From: Chlamydiota bacterium | Lineage (GTDB): Bacteria > Chlamydiota > Chlamydiia > Chlamydiales > Parachlamydiaceae | DNA length: 39,208 nucleotides | NCBI GenBank assembly: GCA_013286645.1 | Contig: JABDFJ010000019.1 | Coordinates: 1-39,208, forward strand | Direction of reading: 5' to 3' | Program-made: the position numbers and the translations under genes | Part shown: in pieces, positions 25,182 through 34,153 of the stretch | How the letters are laid out: every line of letters starts with the position of its first letter | Numbering within the stretch: position 1 is the stretch's first letter | Notes under the pieces: model-generated | Seen by the model: the letters and a program-made list of their open reading frames with translations, nothing else | The model's database searches: none | What the model was told of the DNA's origin: nothing

Positions 25182-27170
25182 ATGATTTTTTTAAAAAAGA
25201 TTTGTGCAAATGTTTTGCTGACAAGCTTTTATGTTGTGCCAGCGATGGCTTTTGTCCAATCGATGGATCAACCGCAAATTAACGTGGCTTACGATGGGTG
25301 GCTCGATCAGTATAGCATGGATAAACGGCATGATTTCATTGGCAATGAAGCGTGCGAGCCGACCTCGAGCACCAATGCTTTGACATATCTGCAAAATGTC
25401 GCTCCACAGGTATTTGGTACACAATTGTCTGGATCTACATATGCGAATTGGGAAGATACCGATGATGTCTTAATTAAAGTCATGGGAACGACAAAGAAGA
25501 ATGGCACCTATGATTATCTTATGGTCTATGGCTTACACACTTATATCACCGAGATGAAAGACTTTCCTGAAGTGCGTTTTTCGGGCATGTATCCCAACGA
25601 TACTTGGTATCCAGCTGGCGGGTACCCCAAACCTCCCTACATTACCCATGGCAAGCCTACGGTCGAATTCATAACGACAGCCCTTGCCGGAGGGGGTGCT
25701 GTCTTGCTGAATATCCAGTATCCAAAGAACGAAGGGGGACATGAGATCCTGGCCAACGGCATCTATTGGGATCCTGACGCCAAGCGCGGCACACTGTATT
25801 TTGTTGATCCCCTTGATTCCTCGCAGAATTATTCTCCGGATATACCTTTGGGTCCGGTAAAACAGACGGAAGGATTGCTCACTCTGTCAAAAGAGGGGCA
25901 TTTGGTTTTGCACTATAATCAATATGAGAAGCGCCTCCCATTTACAGATCAATATCAAAGTGTTAGCGCCTCCGTCTTTGGAGCGTTAGTCGTGGGCGGC
26001 GCCCCGCATACGCCTTTTGCGCAGCTATTGCCGACAGGCAACAACCATGCCATTGCTGCAGGGTTCGATCGCCTTGATCCGACGACAGAGCAGATGTTTC
26101 CTTTGCTTACCGTGCTCAATACGGTGTCGAATGCCCAGTTGACCGAGACTTTCAATCAATTTGATCCTTCCGTATTTAACGCGTTGCTATTCACAGAGCA
26201 GTCGATGGCCGAACAAGTGCAACATGTCATTGCGCAAAATCTCTTACAATATCGGCATGCTTGTGATCACCAAGATCGTTGTTGTGAGAGATGCAGCGTG
26301 TGGTTGACACCTTTTACAGAGGCGATCCGGCAAGATGGTAGCAAGTATTCATGGGCCAAAAGCGGCTATAAAAACCAGCTCAATGGCGGCGTAGTGGGGA
26401 TCGATTGTCTTTTCCTTGAGAATTTCTTAGTGGGCGGTGGCGCATCCTATGCTGAAAGCAATGTGGATTGGCTTTCAGCTAAAGCTAAAGGACATATCCA
26501 TAGCTATGGGGGATTTATCTATGGAGCTCTGCTGGATGCGCCTTTATGGCTAGATGTCGGCTTTGCTTATGCTTATAATCGCATTAAAGCGCATCGCAAT
26601 GTGTTTAGCGCAGCGCCTGTCTCTTTCTTTGAGCCTATCGAAGGGAAATTCAAGCATCACAATTGTTCTCAAGTGTATACAGGACACCTGGGCATGAGTT
26701 ATGACTTGGCAACACACTTTTTTTGCCGCACTGAAGTCCAGTTTTGGCCCTATTTGAACCTTGACTATATCTATGCGCATCAACCTTCGTATAGGGAGAC
26801 TGGAGGCGATGTGTTGGCGCTACATGTGCATGAAAAGGGGACAAATTTGTTTCGTCCCGAAGTGGGATTAGGGTGCAGTGTGTTCTTCCCCATGGATTGC
26901 TACTTTAAGCCTTTTGCGCATGTCACCTTGGGATATGCTAAGGAAGTGCGCTTTCAAGGCAAAAGTACGCGCGCCTATTTTGCCGATAATCCTGAAAGTG
27001 AGTTCAAGGTGTCTGGGTTGTTCCCTGAAAATGACTTATTTTGTCCTCAAGTGCAAATTGGTGTGTCTAGTCCCTCTGAGGTGGTCCAGTTGCAGCTGAC
27101 ATATCGTGGAGCTTTTGGTTCGGGCTTGACAGCAAATGAAGGGGCGGCAGAATTAAAATTCGCCTTTTAA
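25182..27170 (+). CDS. Autotransporter with a C39-like cysteine peptidase passenger
   Basis: The 662-residue protein has a Sec signal (1-23, cleavage after AMA). The passenger (about 30-300) shows a papain-fold pattern: Cys58 in ACEPTSSTNAL, His187 in GGHEILANGIYW and Asp209 in LYFVDPLD, the spacing and context of C39-type peptidases. A helical linker (about 300-360) follows, then a C-terminal barrel (about 371-662) of alternating strands ending in ELKFAF with the terminal Phe expected of outer-membrane proteins. Cysteines 361, 367, 368 and 371 cluster at the linker-barrel junction. The protein should expose the peptidase domain on the surface. The peptidase call rests on three motifs; enzymatic activity is inference. 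Confidence 0.78.
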   Translation: MIFLKKICANVLLTSFYVVPAMAFVQSMDQPQINVAYDGWLDQYSMDKRHDFIGNEACEPTSSTNALTYLQNVAPQVFGTQLSGSTYANWEDTDDVLIKVMGTTKKNGTYDYLMVYGLHTYITEMKDFPEVRFSGMYPNDTWYPAGGYPKPPYITHGKPTVEFITTALAGGGAVLLNIQYPKNEGGHEILANGIYWDPDAKRGTLYFVDPLDSSQNYSPDIPLGPVKQTEGLLTLSKEGHLVLHYNQYEKRLPFTDQYQSVSASVFGALVVGGAPHTPFAQLLPTGNNHAIAAGFDRLDPTTEQMFPLLTVLNTVSNAQLTETFNQFDPSVFNALLFTEQSMAEQVQHVIAQNLLQYRHACDHQDRCCERCSVWLTPFTEAIRQDGSKYSWAKSGYKNQLNGGVVGIDCLFLENFLVGGGASYAESNVDWLSAKAKGHIHSYGGFIYGALLDAPLWLDVGFAYAYNRIKAHRNVFSAAPVSFFEPIEGKFKHHNCSQVYTGHLGMSYDLATHFFCRTEVQFWPYLNLDYIYAHQPSYRETGGDVLALHVHEKGTNLFRPEVGLGCSVFFPMDCYFKPFAHVTLGYAKEVRFQGKSTRAYFADNPESEFKVSGLFPENDLFCPQVQIGVSSPSEVVQLQLTYRGAFGSGLTANEGAAELKFAF

Positions 27171-27180
27171 GCCCTGTAAC

Positions 27181-27902
27181 CGCAGGTATGCTCTTGCGGC
27201 TAAAGCCGCAGGTATGTTGTTGCGGCTAAAGCCGCAGGTTTGTAGCTTAGGCTTCAGCCTGAGCTCGTTTTGGCGGGCTTCAGCCTGCCACGCGCAGCGA
27301 GCCGTAGCGATGCATGACGCGCTCGGTGTCGCGGCCTCACGCATGTTGCGCAAAGCCTCAGGCGTTTATGCCTTAATGTTTTTTGCTAAATCCCTTTTAG
27401 CTACGAGTGAGCGCGACATGCATCGCTACCGCTCGCTGCGCGTGGCAGGCTCAAGCCTGCAAAAACGAGCTCAGGCTGAAGCCCAATGTCATTAAGTTAA
27501 GAGATAAGTGCTTTAATATTAGGGGTTCTAAAGAGCTCCAACGGAGCAAACAGGTGTAAAGCCCACAGTGTAGCGCTGCCGGCGCAAACTGTGGGGATAC
27601 GAAAACAAATATAGAGCTCCAACGGAGCGGCAAGGTGTTCTTCCATGACATGACTACAGCACACCTGGTCGCTCCATTGGAGCTCAGATCCTTTTTTTAT
27701 GAGATCCACAGTTTGCGCCGACAGCGCTACACTGTGGGCTTTACACCTGTCTGCTCCGTTGGAGCTCTTTAAACCTCTTCATAGTAAGTTACTTACCTCT
27801 TAACTAAACGACATTGGGCTGAAGCCTAAGCTACAAGCCTGCGGCTTTTAGCCGCAAAAGCAAGCCTGCGGCTTTTAGCCGCAAAAGCAAGCCTGCGGCT
27901 TA
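27181..27902. repeat. Complex palindromic region P10 (four nested inverted repeats)
   Basis: Outer arms carry tandem TGCGGCTAAAGCCGCAGG units (26-bp period on the left, 27 bp on the right). Inside lie GAGCTCGTTTTGGCGGGCTTC (27262) paired with the region 27409-27472, AAGCCCAATGTCATTAAG (27479) paired with 27791-27821, and a GAGCTCCAACGGAGC stem set spanning 27532-27770 that repeats at 27614 and 27670. Between the second-level arms, 27325-27408, is a unique stretch with no recognised coding content. The region separates the convergent autotransporter and hydrolase genes. Confidence 0.88.
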
Positions 27903-27913
27903 GCTGCGTCCTT

Positions 27914-28837
27914 TTACGTGGCTAGGATTTCTAAGATCTGCTTGACAGCTTCATCTTTATCGTAATCTTTCAGCAAATTATGTCCGGAGCGCTCAAACGG
28001 GATCGCTTTAAAAGCGATGCCGTGCCTTTTTAGACGTTCAAGTCCTGCCTGGACATTCACAGTGAGATCTTGTTTGCCATAAAGAATGGTCAAATCCTTG
28101 ATGTGCATGGGGGAGCTAAGATCTATATTAGCTCGCAATAAAGACATTTGTAGCACGGTCTTCAATGGCAAATAGCGATAAGAAAAGGTGGTTTTGGCGC
28201 CGGCTGGATCACAAGTGTCGACATAGGTCACGCGGTTGGGTTTAATAGGCTTAGTATAATAGGGAAGGGTGAATAAAAAGATATTTTGCGTGAGGGGATG
28301 CATGAGTATTTGCGTCAGAAAGTGGTTTGTTTGCGCTTCAGCCAAGTTGGGACCCGTAATGATTAAATGTTCGAGTGGCTTATGTTGTGCTAAGTGTATC
28401 GCTAATGGCGTGCCTGTGGAATGGGCGATGACGCTGACTTTATCTCCCAAAACAGCCGCAATGTCGTAGGCATTAAACGTGTCTCGGAGCCAATCCTTCC
28501 GCTGGGCCTTTTCGAAGATATGTAGATCGGATAGCCCATGTCCCGTAAGCACGGGGGCATAATAGGGGATGTTGTGGGCATCTAACAGCGTGCACAAATA
28601 ATCAAAATCATGAGGTGCCGAGCCAAAGCCATGCAGTAGCAAAACGAAATGAGGAAATTTTTGATTGTTTTTGGTTAAGCTGATTTTTGGCGTTGTCTCT
28701 TGATAACAGTTGAAGGTGGGAAGATGTTTAAAGTTAGTAAGCTGTTGGGCTGTTTTAGCGGCCTGTGCTCGGGATCTGAAATGGCTAATAAAAACAGCCA
28801 AAACAAGCAATAAAAGAAACCCGCTTAAATAAACCAT
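27914..28837 (-). CDS. Alpha/beta hydrolase, lysophospholipase/monoacylglycerol-lipase-like
   Basis: The 307-residue protein starts with a membrane anchor (about 3-20). The alpha/beta-hydrolase fold has an oxyanion HGFG at 69-72, nucleophile Ser140 in AHSTG, Asp257 in GKQD and His286 in SGHN. Relatives act on acylglycerols or lysophospholipids; the substrate here is not fixed. The ATG overlaps the eutH stop (GTGATG), so it is translationally coupled to eutH. Being the last gene of the PLD-EutH-hydrolase cluster suggests a role in processing lipid products. Confidence 0.78.
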   Translation of the reverse strand: MVYLSGFLLLLVLAVFISHFRSRAQAAKTAQQLTNFKHLPTFNCYQETTPKISLTKNNQKFPHFVLLLHGFGSAPHDFDYLCTLLDAHNIPYYAPVLTGHGLSDLHIFEKAQRKDWLRDTFNAYDIAAVLGDKVSVIAHSTGTPLAIHLAQHKPLEHLIITGPNLAEAQTNHFLTQILMHPLTQNIFLFTLPYYTKPIKPNRVTYVDTCDPAGAKTTFSYRYLPLKTVLQMSLLRANIDLSSPMHIKDLTILYGKQDLTVNVQAGLERLKRHGIAFKAIPFERSGHNLLKDYDKDEAVKQILEILAT

Positions 28838-30078
28838 CACCCCACCTGAACTTCCTCATTGGTTTTTTTTGGGGCGATAGCCATCGCCACGAACACGGCG
28901 CTCACTCCTCCAACTAATTTGCCTACAATCACGGCAAAGATCATCGGGGGCATATTAGCCGCGGTGAAGCCCAAATGATCACCAAAGGTAAAGGCCGCAC
29001 TTACAGCAAAGGCCACGTTGATCACTTTGCCTCGCTCGTCCATGTTTTTCATCATCCCAAACATGGGCACACTGTTGGCCAAGGAGGCTAACATGCCAGC
29101 CGCCGCCACATTATTGATTTTCAAGACATTACCAACTCTAGTTAAAGGCTTGGCAAACCATCGCGTCAAAAGATAGACCATCGGATATGCCCCAAGTAGA
29201 ATACAGGAAATATAGCCGATGACGTCCATGGCGCGCATCACTTCGCCAACTTTATCTCCAGGCACCATAAAGATAGGATCCATGCCTGGAATAATGGTAA
29301 TGCCTAAAATCGTGTTGATTACAGCACAGGCGAGGCCTATCGTAATAAGGCTAACGAGGACTTTAGCAAAAATTTTAAACCCATTGATCATCATTTCAGG
29401 GGCCATGCGTAAGCCGATTGCTACCAATAGGGCTACGATAATGACCGGACTTAAGTTTGAAAAAATCATCTGATAAGTGAATACAACAGGCACATCATTG
29501 ATTCTAATGTCGGAATACATGGCGATCATTCCTCCAGCAAGACACCCTATGGGGATGGTTATCATGCCGGCTAATACACCTAAAGCCAAAAAGCGCCGAT
29601 CTTTTTTGTCAATGATGCCTACCGCTACTGGAATCGAAAAGACGAGGGTTGATCCCATCATCCCCCCTAAGATCAGTCCAGCAAAAAGCCATGAGGCATT
29701 ATCCATTTGACCATTAGCAAAGGCCAATTGTTTCGCTAAAAAAAAGCCTCCCATGTCATTTGCCAGTATGGTAGTGGCAAACATAGCCGGACTTGCCCCT
29801 AGGAAGGTGTAGATAGGGATGACAATCGGACCTAACAGTGTTGCCAGCACGGGGGCTAAGGCGATGATTCCCACCATAGCTAAGCCAAGAGCTCCCATGG
29901 TCATGAAACCATTTTCAAATTGCTCGCCAGTGCCTGAAATTCCCTCTCTAACTTTTCCAAGGCCGATCTTAGCGAGGAATTTATCAACACTTGCCCATTG
30001 TAAGAGGATTCGATCTAGTGCTCCAATGAGCATAAAGGCCATCATGATATACATAATGATGGTGTTAATTAAAGCCAT
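28837..30078 (-). CDS. eutH: Ethanolamine permease EutH
   Basis: The 413-residue protein has eleven or so membrane helices and the EutH hallmarks, including an N-terminal IIMYIMMAFMLIGALDRI, GEQFENGFMTMGALGLAMVGI, ILANDMGGFFLAKQLA, and FTFGDHLGFTAANM near the end. EutH imports ethanolamine across the inner membrane; in Listeria and Salmonella it matters at low ethanolamine or inside host cells. No lyase (eutBC) or microcompartment gene is in the window, so the imported ethanolamine may feed lipid or nitrogen metabolism. It starts 26 nt after the PLD-like gene and overlaps the hydrolase gene. Confidence 0.9.
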   Translation of the reverse strand: MALINTIIMYIMMAFMLIGALDRILLQWASVDKFLAKIGLGKVREGISGTGEQFENGFMTMGALGLAMVGIIALAPVLATLLGPIVIPIYTFLGASPAMFATTILANDMGGFFLAKQLAFANGQMDNASWLFAGLILGGMMGSTLVFSIPVAVGIIDKKDRRFLALGVLAGMITIPIGCLAGGMIAMYSDIRINDVPVVFTYQMIFSNLSPVIIVALLVAIGLRMAPEMMINGFKIFAKVLVSLITIGLACAVINTILGITIIPGMDPIFMVPGDKVGEVMRAMDVIGYISCILLGAYPMVYLLTRWFAKPLTRVGNVLKINNVAAAGMLASLANSVPMFGMMKNMDERGKVINVAFAVSAAFTFGDHLGFTAANMPPMIFAVIVGKLVGGVSAVFVAMAIAPKKTNEEVQVG

Positions 30079-30104
30079 AATTTAGTCCACAATGCGTAGT
30101 TGTT

Positions 30105-31556
30105 TTAAAGCCATTTGACGAAATATTTACTGAGAAAATGCCCTTTAATTTTTTCCATCATGGGCCTATTTTTCAACTCTTCCATAGTGAGAGGTTGGCT
30201 GTGGCGTAAATCGTCATGCAGTGCATCATCGAATTGTTTCTTCAAGCGTGGACATTGGATAAGCAAGCCACTCTCAGAATTCCAATTTAAGCTATTAGCA
30301 TCGAAGTTTGAGGAGGTGAGGAAGAAAGGATCATTTTCATTACTTCCAATGGAAAAAGCCTTTTGATGGATGCTGCCAGTGCCCACCTCTTTGTTGCCGA
30401 TGTATTTGTGGAAGCGGAGATTGTTTTTGGTGACCTTTGGCAAGATAGTCGAAATCTGCGCGTAAGCTGCATAGGAAACAGTCGCTATCTCTCCATCACC
30501 CACGTCGTGGTCGTTCACGATGAAATCGAAAGTGACCCCTTTAGCAACAGCCTTTAAAAGTAGATCAAGGATCTCTTTCGTAGGAAGGAAAAATGCTGTG
30601 GTAATAATCACTTTAGTGTCTTCAGGCACATGTTTAAGTAATAATTTGAATAAATCCATCATCGGAGGGCATTTATCTGTTTGATGTGGCGGGCTAGGTA
30701 TGAGGCGCATCGTAACATCACCGGTAGCGGGAAAAGCTAATTTGGCGTGTTTTTCCATTTGCGCATTGATCGCAGTGAGTTCTTCGATCGCCCTTTTGAG
30801 GTTTGGTTGCAAATGCTCTTTGAAATAAGCATTTTGATTGTGGTTGTGGAATTTCATGGCGCGAAGAAATTCTTTGACAACTTCATGCGTGACAGGTCCT
30901 GTCACTTCAATATCAGTGTCTCTAAGTCCATAGGCATTCTTAGCGCCTTTTTTCGAACCATTTGCGAGATAGCTAGGGACTTCTCTGGAACGCCCTTCAG
31001 CATCCACCTGCCCTGGAAAGGCGTAGGAATCGCCGACATTGATCCCACCCATAATGACTTTTACTGGTTCTATGGAGGAGTGATGTTTCCAAGTGATCAA
31101 GAACTTTTCATGATCTTTAGGAAAACGGAACCCATAGACGATCGCGCTATATTTCATGGGAATATTTGTAGGCAGGATAAAAACATTATTAGGAGCTTGA
31201 TCGAGGAGTGGCTGCATGAAAGCCGGTATGGGCGACATTTTTCCATTGAGGATTTTATGCAAATCTTCATAGCGATCAAAAAAACCATAGACATCGACTT
31301 GAATAAAAATTTTGGCCCCTTGTTTGGCTTTTTGCAGGAGCAACGCAATCATGGCTTTGCCAGTTTCGTCTTCATGGAATTCAAAGCTTTTTAATAAGAT
31401 GACATCGGCACTTTCAATATTCTTTTTACGTTGCTTAAATGAGGCGCCACCATTGATTAAAAGCGTGCCAGAGTTATGGCGTGTGGCATGTGAATGCATT
31501 AATTTGTCTAATTGATGCTGTAAATGTGCGTCATTAAACCAACTTCTGTGTGTCAT
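30105..31556 (-). CDS. Phospholipase-D-like protein with two degenerate HKD motifs
   Basis: The 483-residue protein has two PLD halves. The first has H149-x-K151 (DHEKFLITW) followed by VIMGGINVGDS; the second has H397-x-K399 (IHQKAFSIG) followed by SSNFDANSLNWNSESG. The usual Asp four residues after Lys is replaced (Trp/Gly), yet His and Lys of both motifs are kept. PLD enzymes hydrolyse or transfer phosphodiesters such as phosphatidylethanolamine. No clear signal peptide is present, so export would need T3S or another route. I start at ATG 31556 after GAGGAG; the longer frame adds unrelated sequence. It heads the eutH operon. Confidence 0.8.
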   Translation of the reverse strand: MTHRSWFNDAHLQHQLDKLMHSHATRHNSGTLLINGGASFKQRKKNIESADVILLKSFEFHEDETGKAMIALLLQKAKQGAKIFIQVDVYGFFDRYEDLHKILNGKMSPIPAFMQPLLDQAPNNVFILPTNIPMKYSAIVYGFRFPKDHEKFLITWKHHSSIEPVKVIMGGINVGDSYAFPGQVDAEGRSREVPSYLANGSKKGAKNAYGLRDTDIEVTGPVTHEVVKEFLRAMKFHNHNQNAYFKEHLQPNLKRAIEELTAINAQMEKHAKLAFPATGDVTMRLIPSPPHQTDKCPPMMDLFKLLLKHVPEDTKVIITTAFFLPTKEILDLLLKAVAKGVTFDFIVNDHDVGDGEIATVSYAAYAQISTILPKVTKNNLRFHKYIGNKEVGTGSIHQKAFSIGSNENDPFFLTSSNFDANSLNWNSESGLLIQCPRLKKQFDDALHDDLRHSQPLTMEELKNRPMMEKIKGHFLSKYFVKWL

Positions 31557-31703
31557 ATTGGTCTCCTCGATTGTTGCTTTCTCTAAACATATCAAATTCG
31601 GTAAAATAAAAATCAAATTTATTTGTTTTTTTGGATATTTTTCCGTTTTCTTGTTGAGGTAAAAGTTTGTATGCTTATGTTGGAGGGAAAAGAGGGGATT
31701 AAC

Positions 31704-32732
31704 ATGGGTATTTCGCATCACTTTCAACTGAGTAAAGTTAAGCCTCAAAATGTCACTGCCGGTGGCGCGCGCATCAAAGCCACGAAGAGCAATTTTCCTA
31801 TTTTGCAAGGCATGTCCTTGTATCGCTTAATGTTACATCCCAAAGCCGTCCGAGAGCCTCATTGGCATGCCAATGCCGACGAGTTGGGCTATTGTCTACA
31901 GGGACAAGTGTTAGTTTCCATGTATGGCACAGGAAATTTACGAGAAACGTTTTTGGTCTCACAAGGTGAGGCGTATTTCATCCCTTCGGGCGCATTGCAT
32001 GATATTGAGAATGTAGGAGATGAAACAAGCGAGCTGCTGTTGCAATTCTCCCATGAAGAACCGGAAGATTTTGGGATTTCTGCGATGTTTGGGATGTTCT
32101 CGGATGCCGTTTTAGGAAATACTTGGGATGTTCCCAGTGAGGTGTTCCATGCCATGAAACGTTCCACCAAGGAAGTCTTTATTGCCATGCGTAAAGAGCC
32201 TGCTGTCATTCCCACTCAAGCGCATTATGCGACGAGTCATCGTTTCAATCTGGCCAAAGCCACCCCACTGATCGAAAATGCCGGGGGGAGTGCCCGTGTA
32301 GCCAGACAAGATGTGTGGCCGATACTCAAAAGGCAAGCGTTGTATTCTTTGGAATTACAGGGACAAGGGATGCGCGAGCCCCACTGGCATCCAGAGACGG
32401 CCGAAATGGGATTTGTGCATCAAGGAAAGGGGAGAATGTCCATTTTATCCCCTTCGGGAGATGTCGATACCTATGAGATGAATGCAGGAGATGTCTATTT
32501 TATTCCCAAAGCCTATCCTCATCATATTGAAAATTTAACTTCCGATCTGTTACATCTATTGATCTTTTTTGATCAGCCTATGCCACAAGATATTGGTTTT
32601 ACCGGCAGCGTTAAATCATACACTAATGATGTGTTAACGTCTGTCTTACATGGCTCAAAGGCATTGTTTGCTCAACTGCCAACCTATTATCAAGACCTCT
32701 TTATTGTAAAAAAGACAAATCCTCTCGACTAA
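31704..32732 (+). CDS. Bicupin protein, oxalate-decarboxylase-like
   Basis: The 342-residue protein has two cupin domains, each with the manganese-binding set of oxalate decarboxylase: REPHWHANADE (H53, H55, E60) with H99, and REPHWHPETAE (H227, H229, E234) with H273. Both repeat the ALHDIEN/YPHHIEN closing motif. Oxalate decarboxylase makes formate and CO2. Other bicupins have other or no known activity, and a substrate is not proved. There are two plausible starts: 31704, after AGAGGGGATTAAC, and 31671. I prefer the first. The stop is 9 nt before fumC. Confidence 0.75.
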   Translation: MGISHHFQLSKVKPQNVTAGGARIKATKSNFPILQGMSLYRLMLHPKAVREPHWHANADELGYCLQGQVLVSMYGTGNLRETFLVSQGEAYFIPSGALHDIENVGDETSELLLQFSHEEPEDFGISAMFGMFSDAVLGNTWDVPSEVFHAMKRSTKEVFIAMRKEPAVIPTQAHYATSHRFNLAKATPLIENAGGSARVARQDVWPILKRQALYSLELQGQGMREPHWHPETAEMGFVHQGKGRMSILSPSGDVDTYEMNAGDVYFIPKAYPHHIENLTSDLLHLLIFFDQPMPQDIGFTGSVKSYTNDVLTSVLHGSKALFAQLPTYYQDLFIVKKTNPLD

Positions 32733-32741
32733 GGACAACGC

Positions 32742-34148
32742 ATGAAATCAGATTTTCGCATAGAGACCGACAGTATGGGTGAAGTGCGTGTGCCTGCAGA
32801 TAAGCTGTGGGGAGCACAAACAGAGCGTTCGCTGGAGCATTTTTCCATCGGCGATGATCCCATGCCGCATGAGATGATTGATGCGTATGCCATTATTAAA
32901 AAAGCGTCAGCGCTAATCGCCTTTCGAGAAGGGGTGTTAGATGAACAGCAAAAAACATTCATCGTGCAGGTGTGTGATGAACTTCTGGCTGGCAAGCATA
33001 GAGACCAGTTTCCTTTGCGCGTGTGGATGACGGGCAGTGGGACTCAATTTAACATGAATGTCAATGAGGTCATTTCCAACCGCTGCTGCCAGCTTGCTGG
33101 CACACCGCTGGGAAGTAAAAAACCCATTCATCCCAATGATCATGTCAATACCTCTCAATCGACGAATGATTCGTTCCCCACAGCAATGTGTATCGCTACA
33201 GTGCAAGGGATCAAGCAAAGATTGATTCCTACACTGCAACAATTGCGCGCAGCGCTGCAAAAGAAAGCCGAAGAGTGGCAACATATCATCAAGATTGGTC
33301 GCACGCATATGCAAGATGCCACGCCGCTTACATTGGGACAAGAATTTTCTGGCTATGTGGGAATGCTTGATAATGCTCTAGACTATCTAGAGATCAATGT
33401 GCAAGGGGGGTACCGGTTGGCACTAGGCGGCACGGCAGTGGGGACCGGACTCAATGCTCTGCCAGGTTTCGATGTCGCTGTGGCCAATGAAATTGCTCAA
33501 TTGACAGGCTTACCTTTCATCACAGCCCCAAATAAATTCGCTGTGCAGGGAGGGCATGATGCTTTGGTGCAGATTAGCGGTACGCTCAAAACACTCGCTT
33601 CCTCGCTTTATAAGATTGCCACGGACATCATGTTGCTGAGTTGTGGACCCCGCTGTGGTTTGGCTGAACTGCATATTCCAGAGAATGAGCCAGGCTCATC
33701 GATCATGCCCGGTAAGGTGAATCCAACGCAATGTGAAGCTTTGGCTATGCTGGCTGTGCAGGTGATGGCCAACGACGTGGCGGTGGGCTTCGGAGGCGCT
33801 GGTGGCTATCTTGAAATGATCGTCTTCAAGCCTTTGATGATCTTTAATTTGATGAAATCGATCCGCTTGCTAACGGATGGATGTCACAACTTCCAGAAAT
33901 TCTTAGTCGAAGGCGCTGAACCAAATTATAAAAAGATCGACTACTATTTGCAACGCTCGCTGATGCTTGTAACGGCATTAAGTCCGGTGATTGGCTATGA
34001 TGGGGCGGCCAAAGTGGCCAAACATGCACATACGCACGATTTGACCTTGAAAGAAGCGGCCTTACAGCTGGGCTTAGTGACAGATGAAGAATTTGATCGC
34101 ATCGTCGATCCCAAAAAAATGGTGCATCCCTATCTCGCTAGAGAGTAA
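32742..34148 (+). CDS. fumC: Class II fumarase
   Basis: The 468-residue length is typical. The signature [13 protein letters not shown] and the substrate-site [11 protein letters not shown] are intact, as is the N-terminal [18 protein letters not shown]. The enzyme interconverts fumarate and malate in the citric acid cycle. AAGGAC precedes the ATG, and only 9 nt separate it from the bicupin gene, so the two are probably co-transcribed. It is convergent with the gene ending at 34154. Confidence 0.95.
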   Translation: MKSDFRIETDSMGEVRVPADKLWGAQTERSLEHFSIGDDPMPHEMIDAYAIIKKASALIAFREGVLDEQQKTFIVQVCDELLAGKHRDQFPLRVWMTGSGTQFNMNVNEVISNRCCQLAGTPLGSKKPIHPNDHVNTSQSTNDSFPTAMCIATVQGIKQRLIPTLQQLRAALQKKAEEWQHIIKIGRTHMQDATPLTLGQEFSGYVGMLDNALDYLEINVQGGYRLALGGTAVGTGLNALPGFDVAVANEIAQLTGLPFITAPNKFAVQGGHDALVQISGTLKTLASSLYKIATDIMLLSCGPRCGLAELHIPENEPGSSIMPGKVNPTQCEALAMLAVQVMANDVAVGFGGAGGYLEMIVFKPLMIFNLMKSIRLLTDGCHNFQKFLVEGAEPNYKKIDYYLQRSLMLVTALSPVIGYDGAAKVAKHAHTHDLTLKEAALQLGLVTDEEFDRIVDPKKMVHPYLARE

Positions 34149-34153
34149 AACTT

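Noticed and set aside
27214-27495. 93-codon frame across P10
   Set aside because: It reads through two palindrome arms and has no domain or start signal.
30747-31394. 215-codon plus-strand frame inside the PLD-like gene
   Set aside because: It is antisense to a protein with clear PLD motifs and shows no family features of its own.
31623-31703. Longer bicupin start with a hydrophobic N-terminus
   Set aside because: The added stretch lies in the divergent leader region; ATG at 31704 has a purine-rich ribosome-binding site, though 31671 remains possible.
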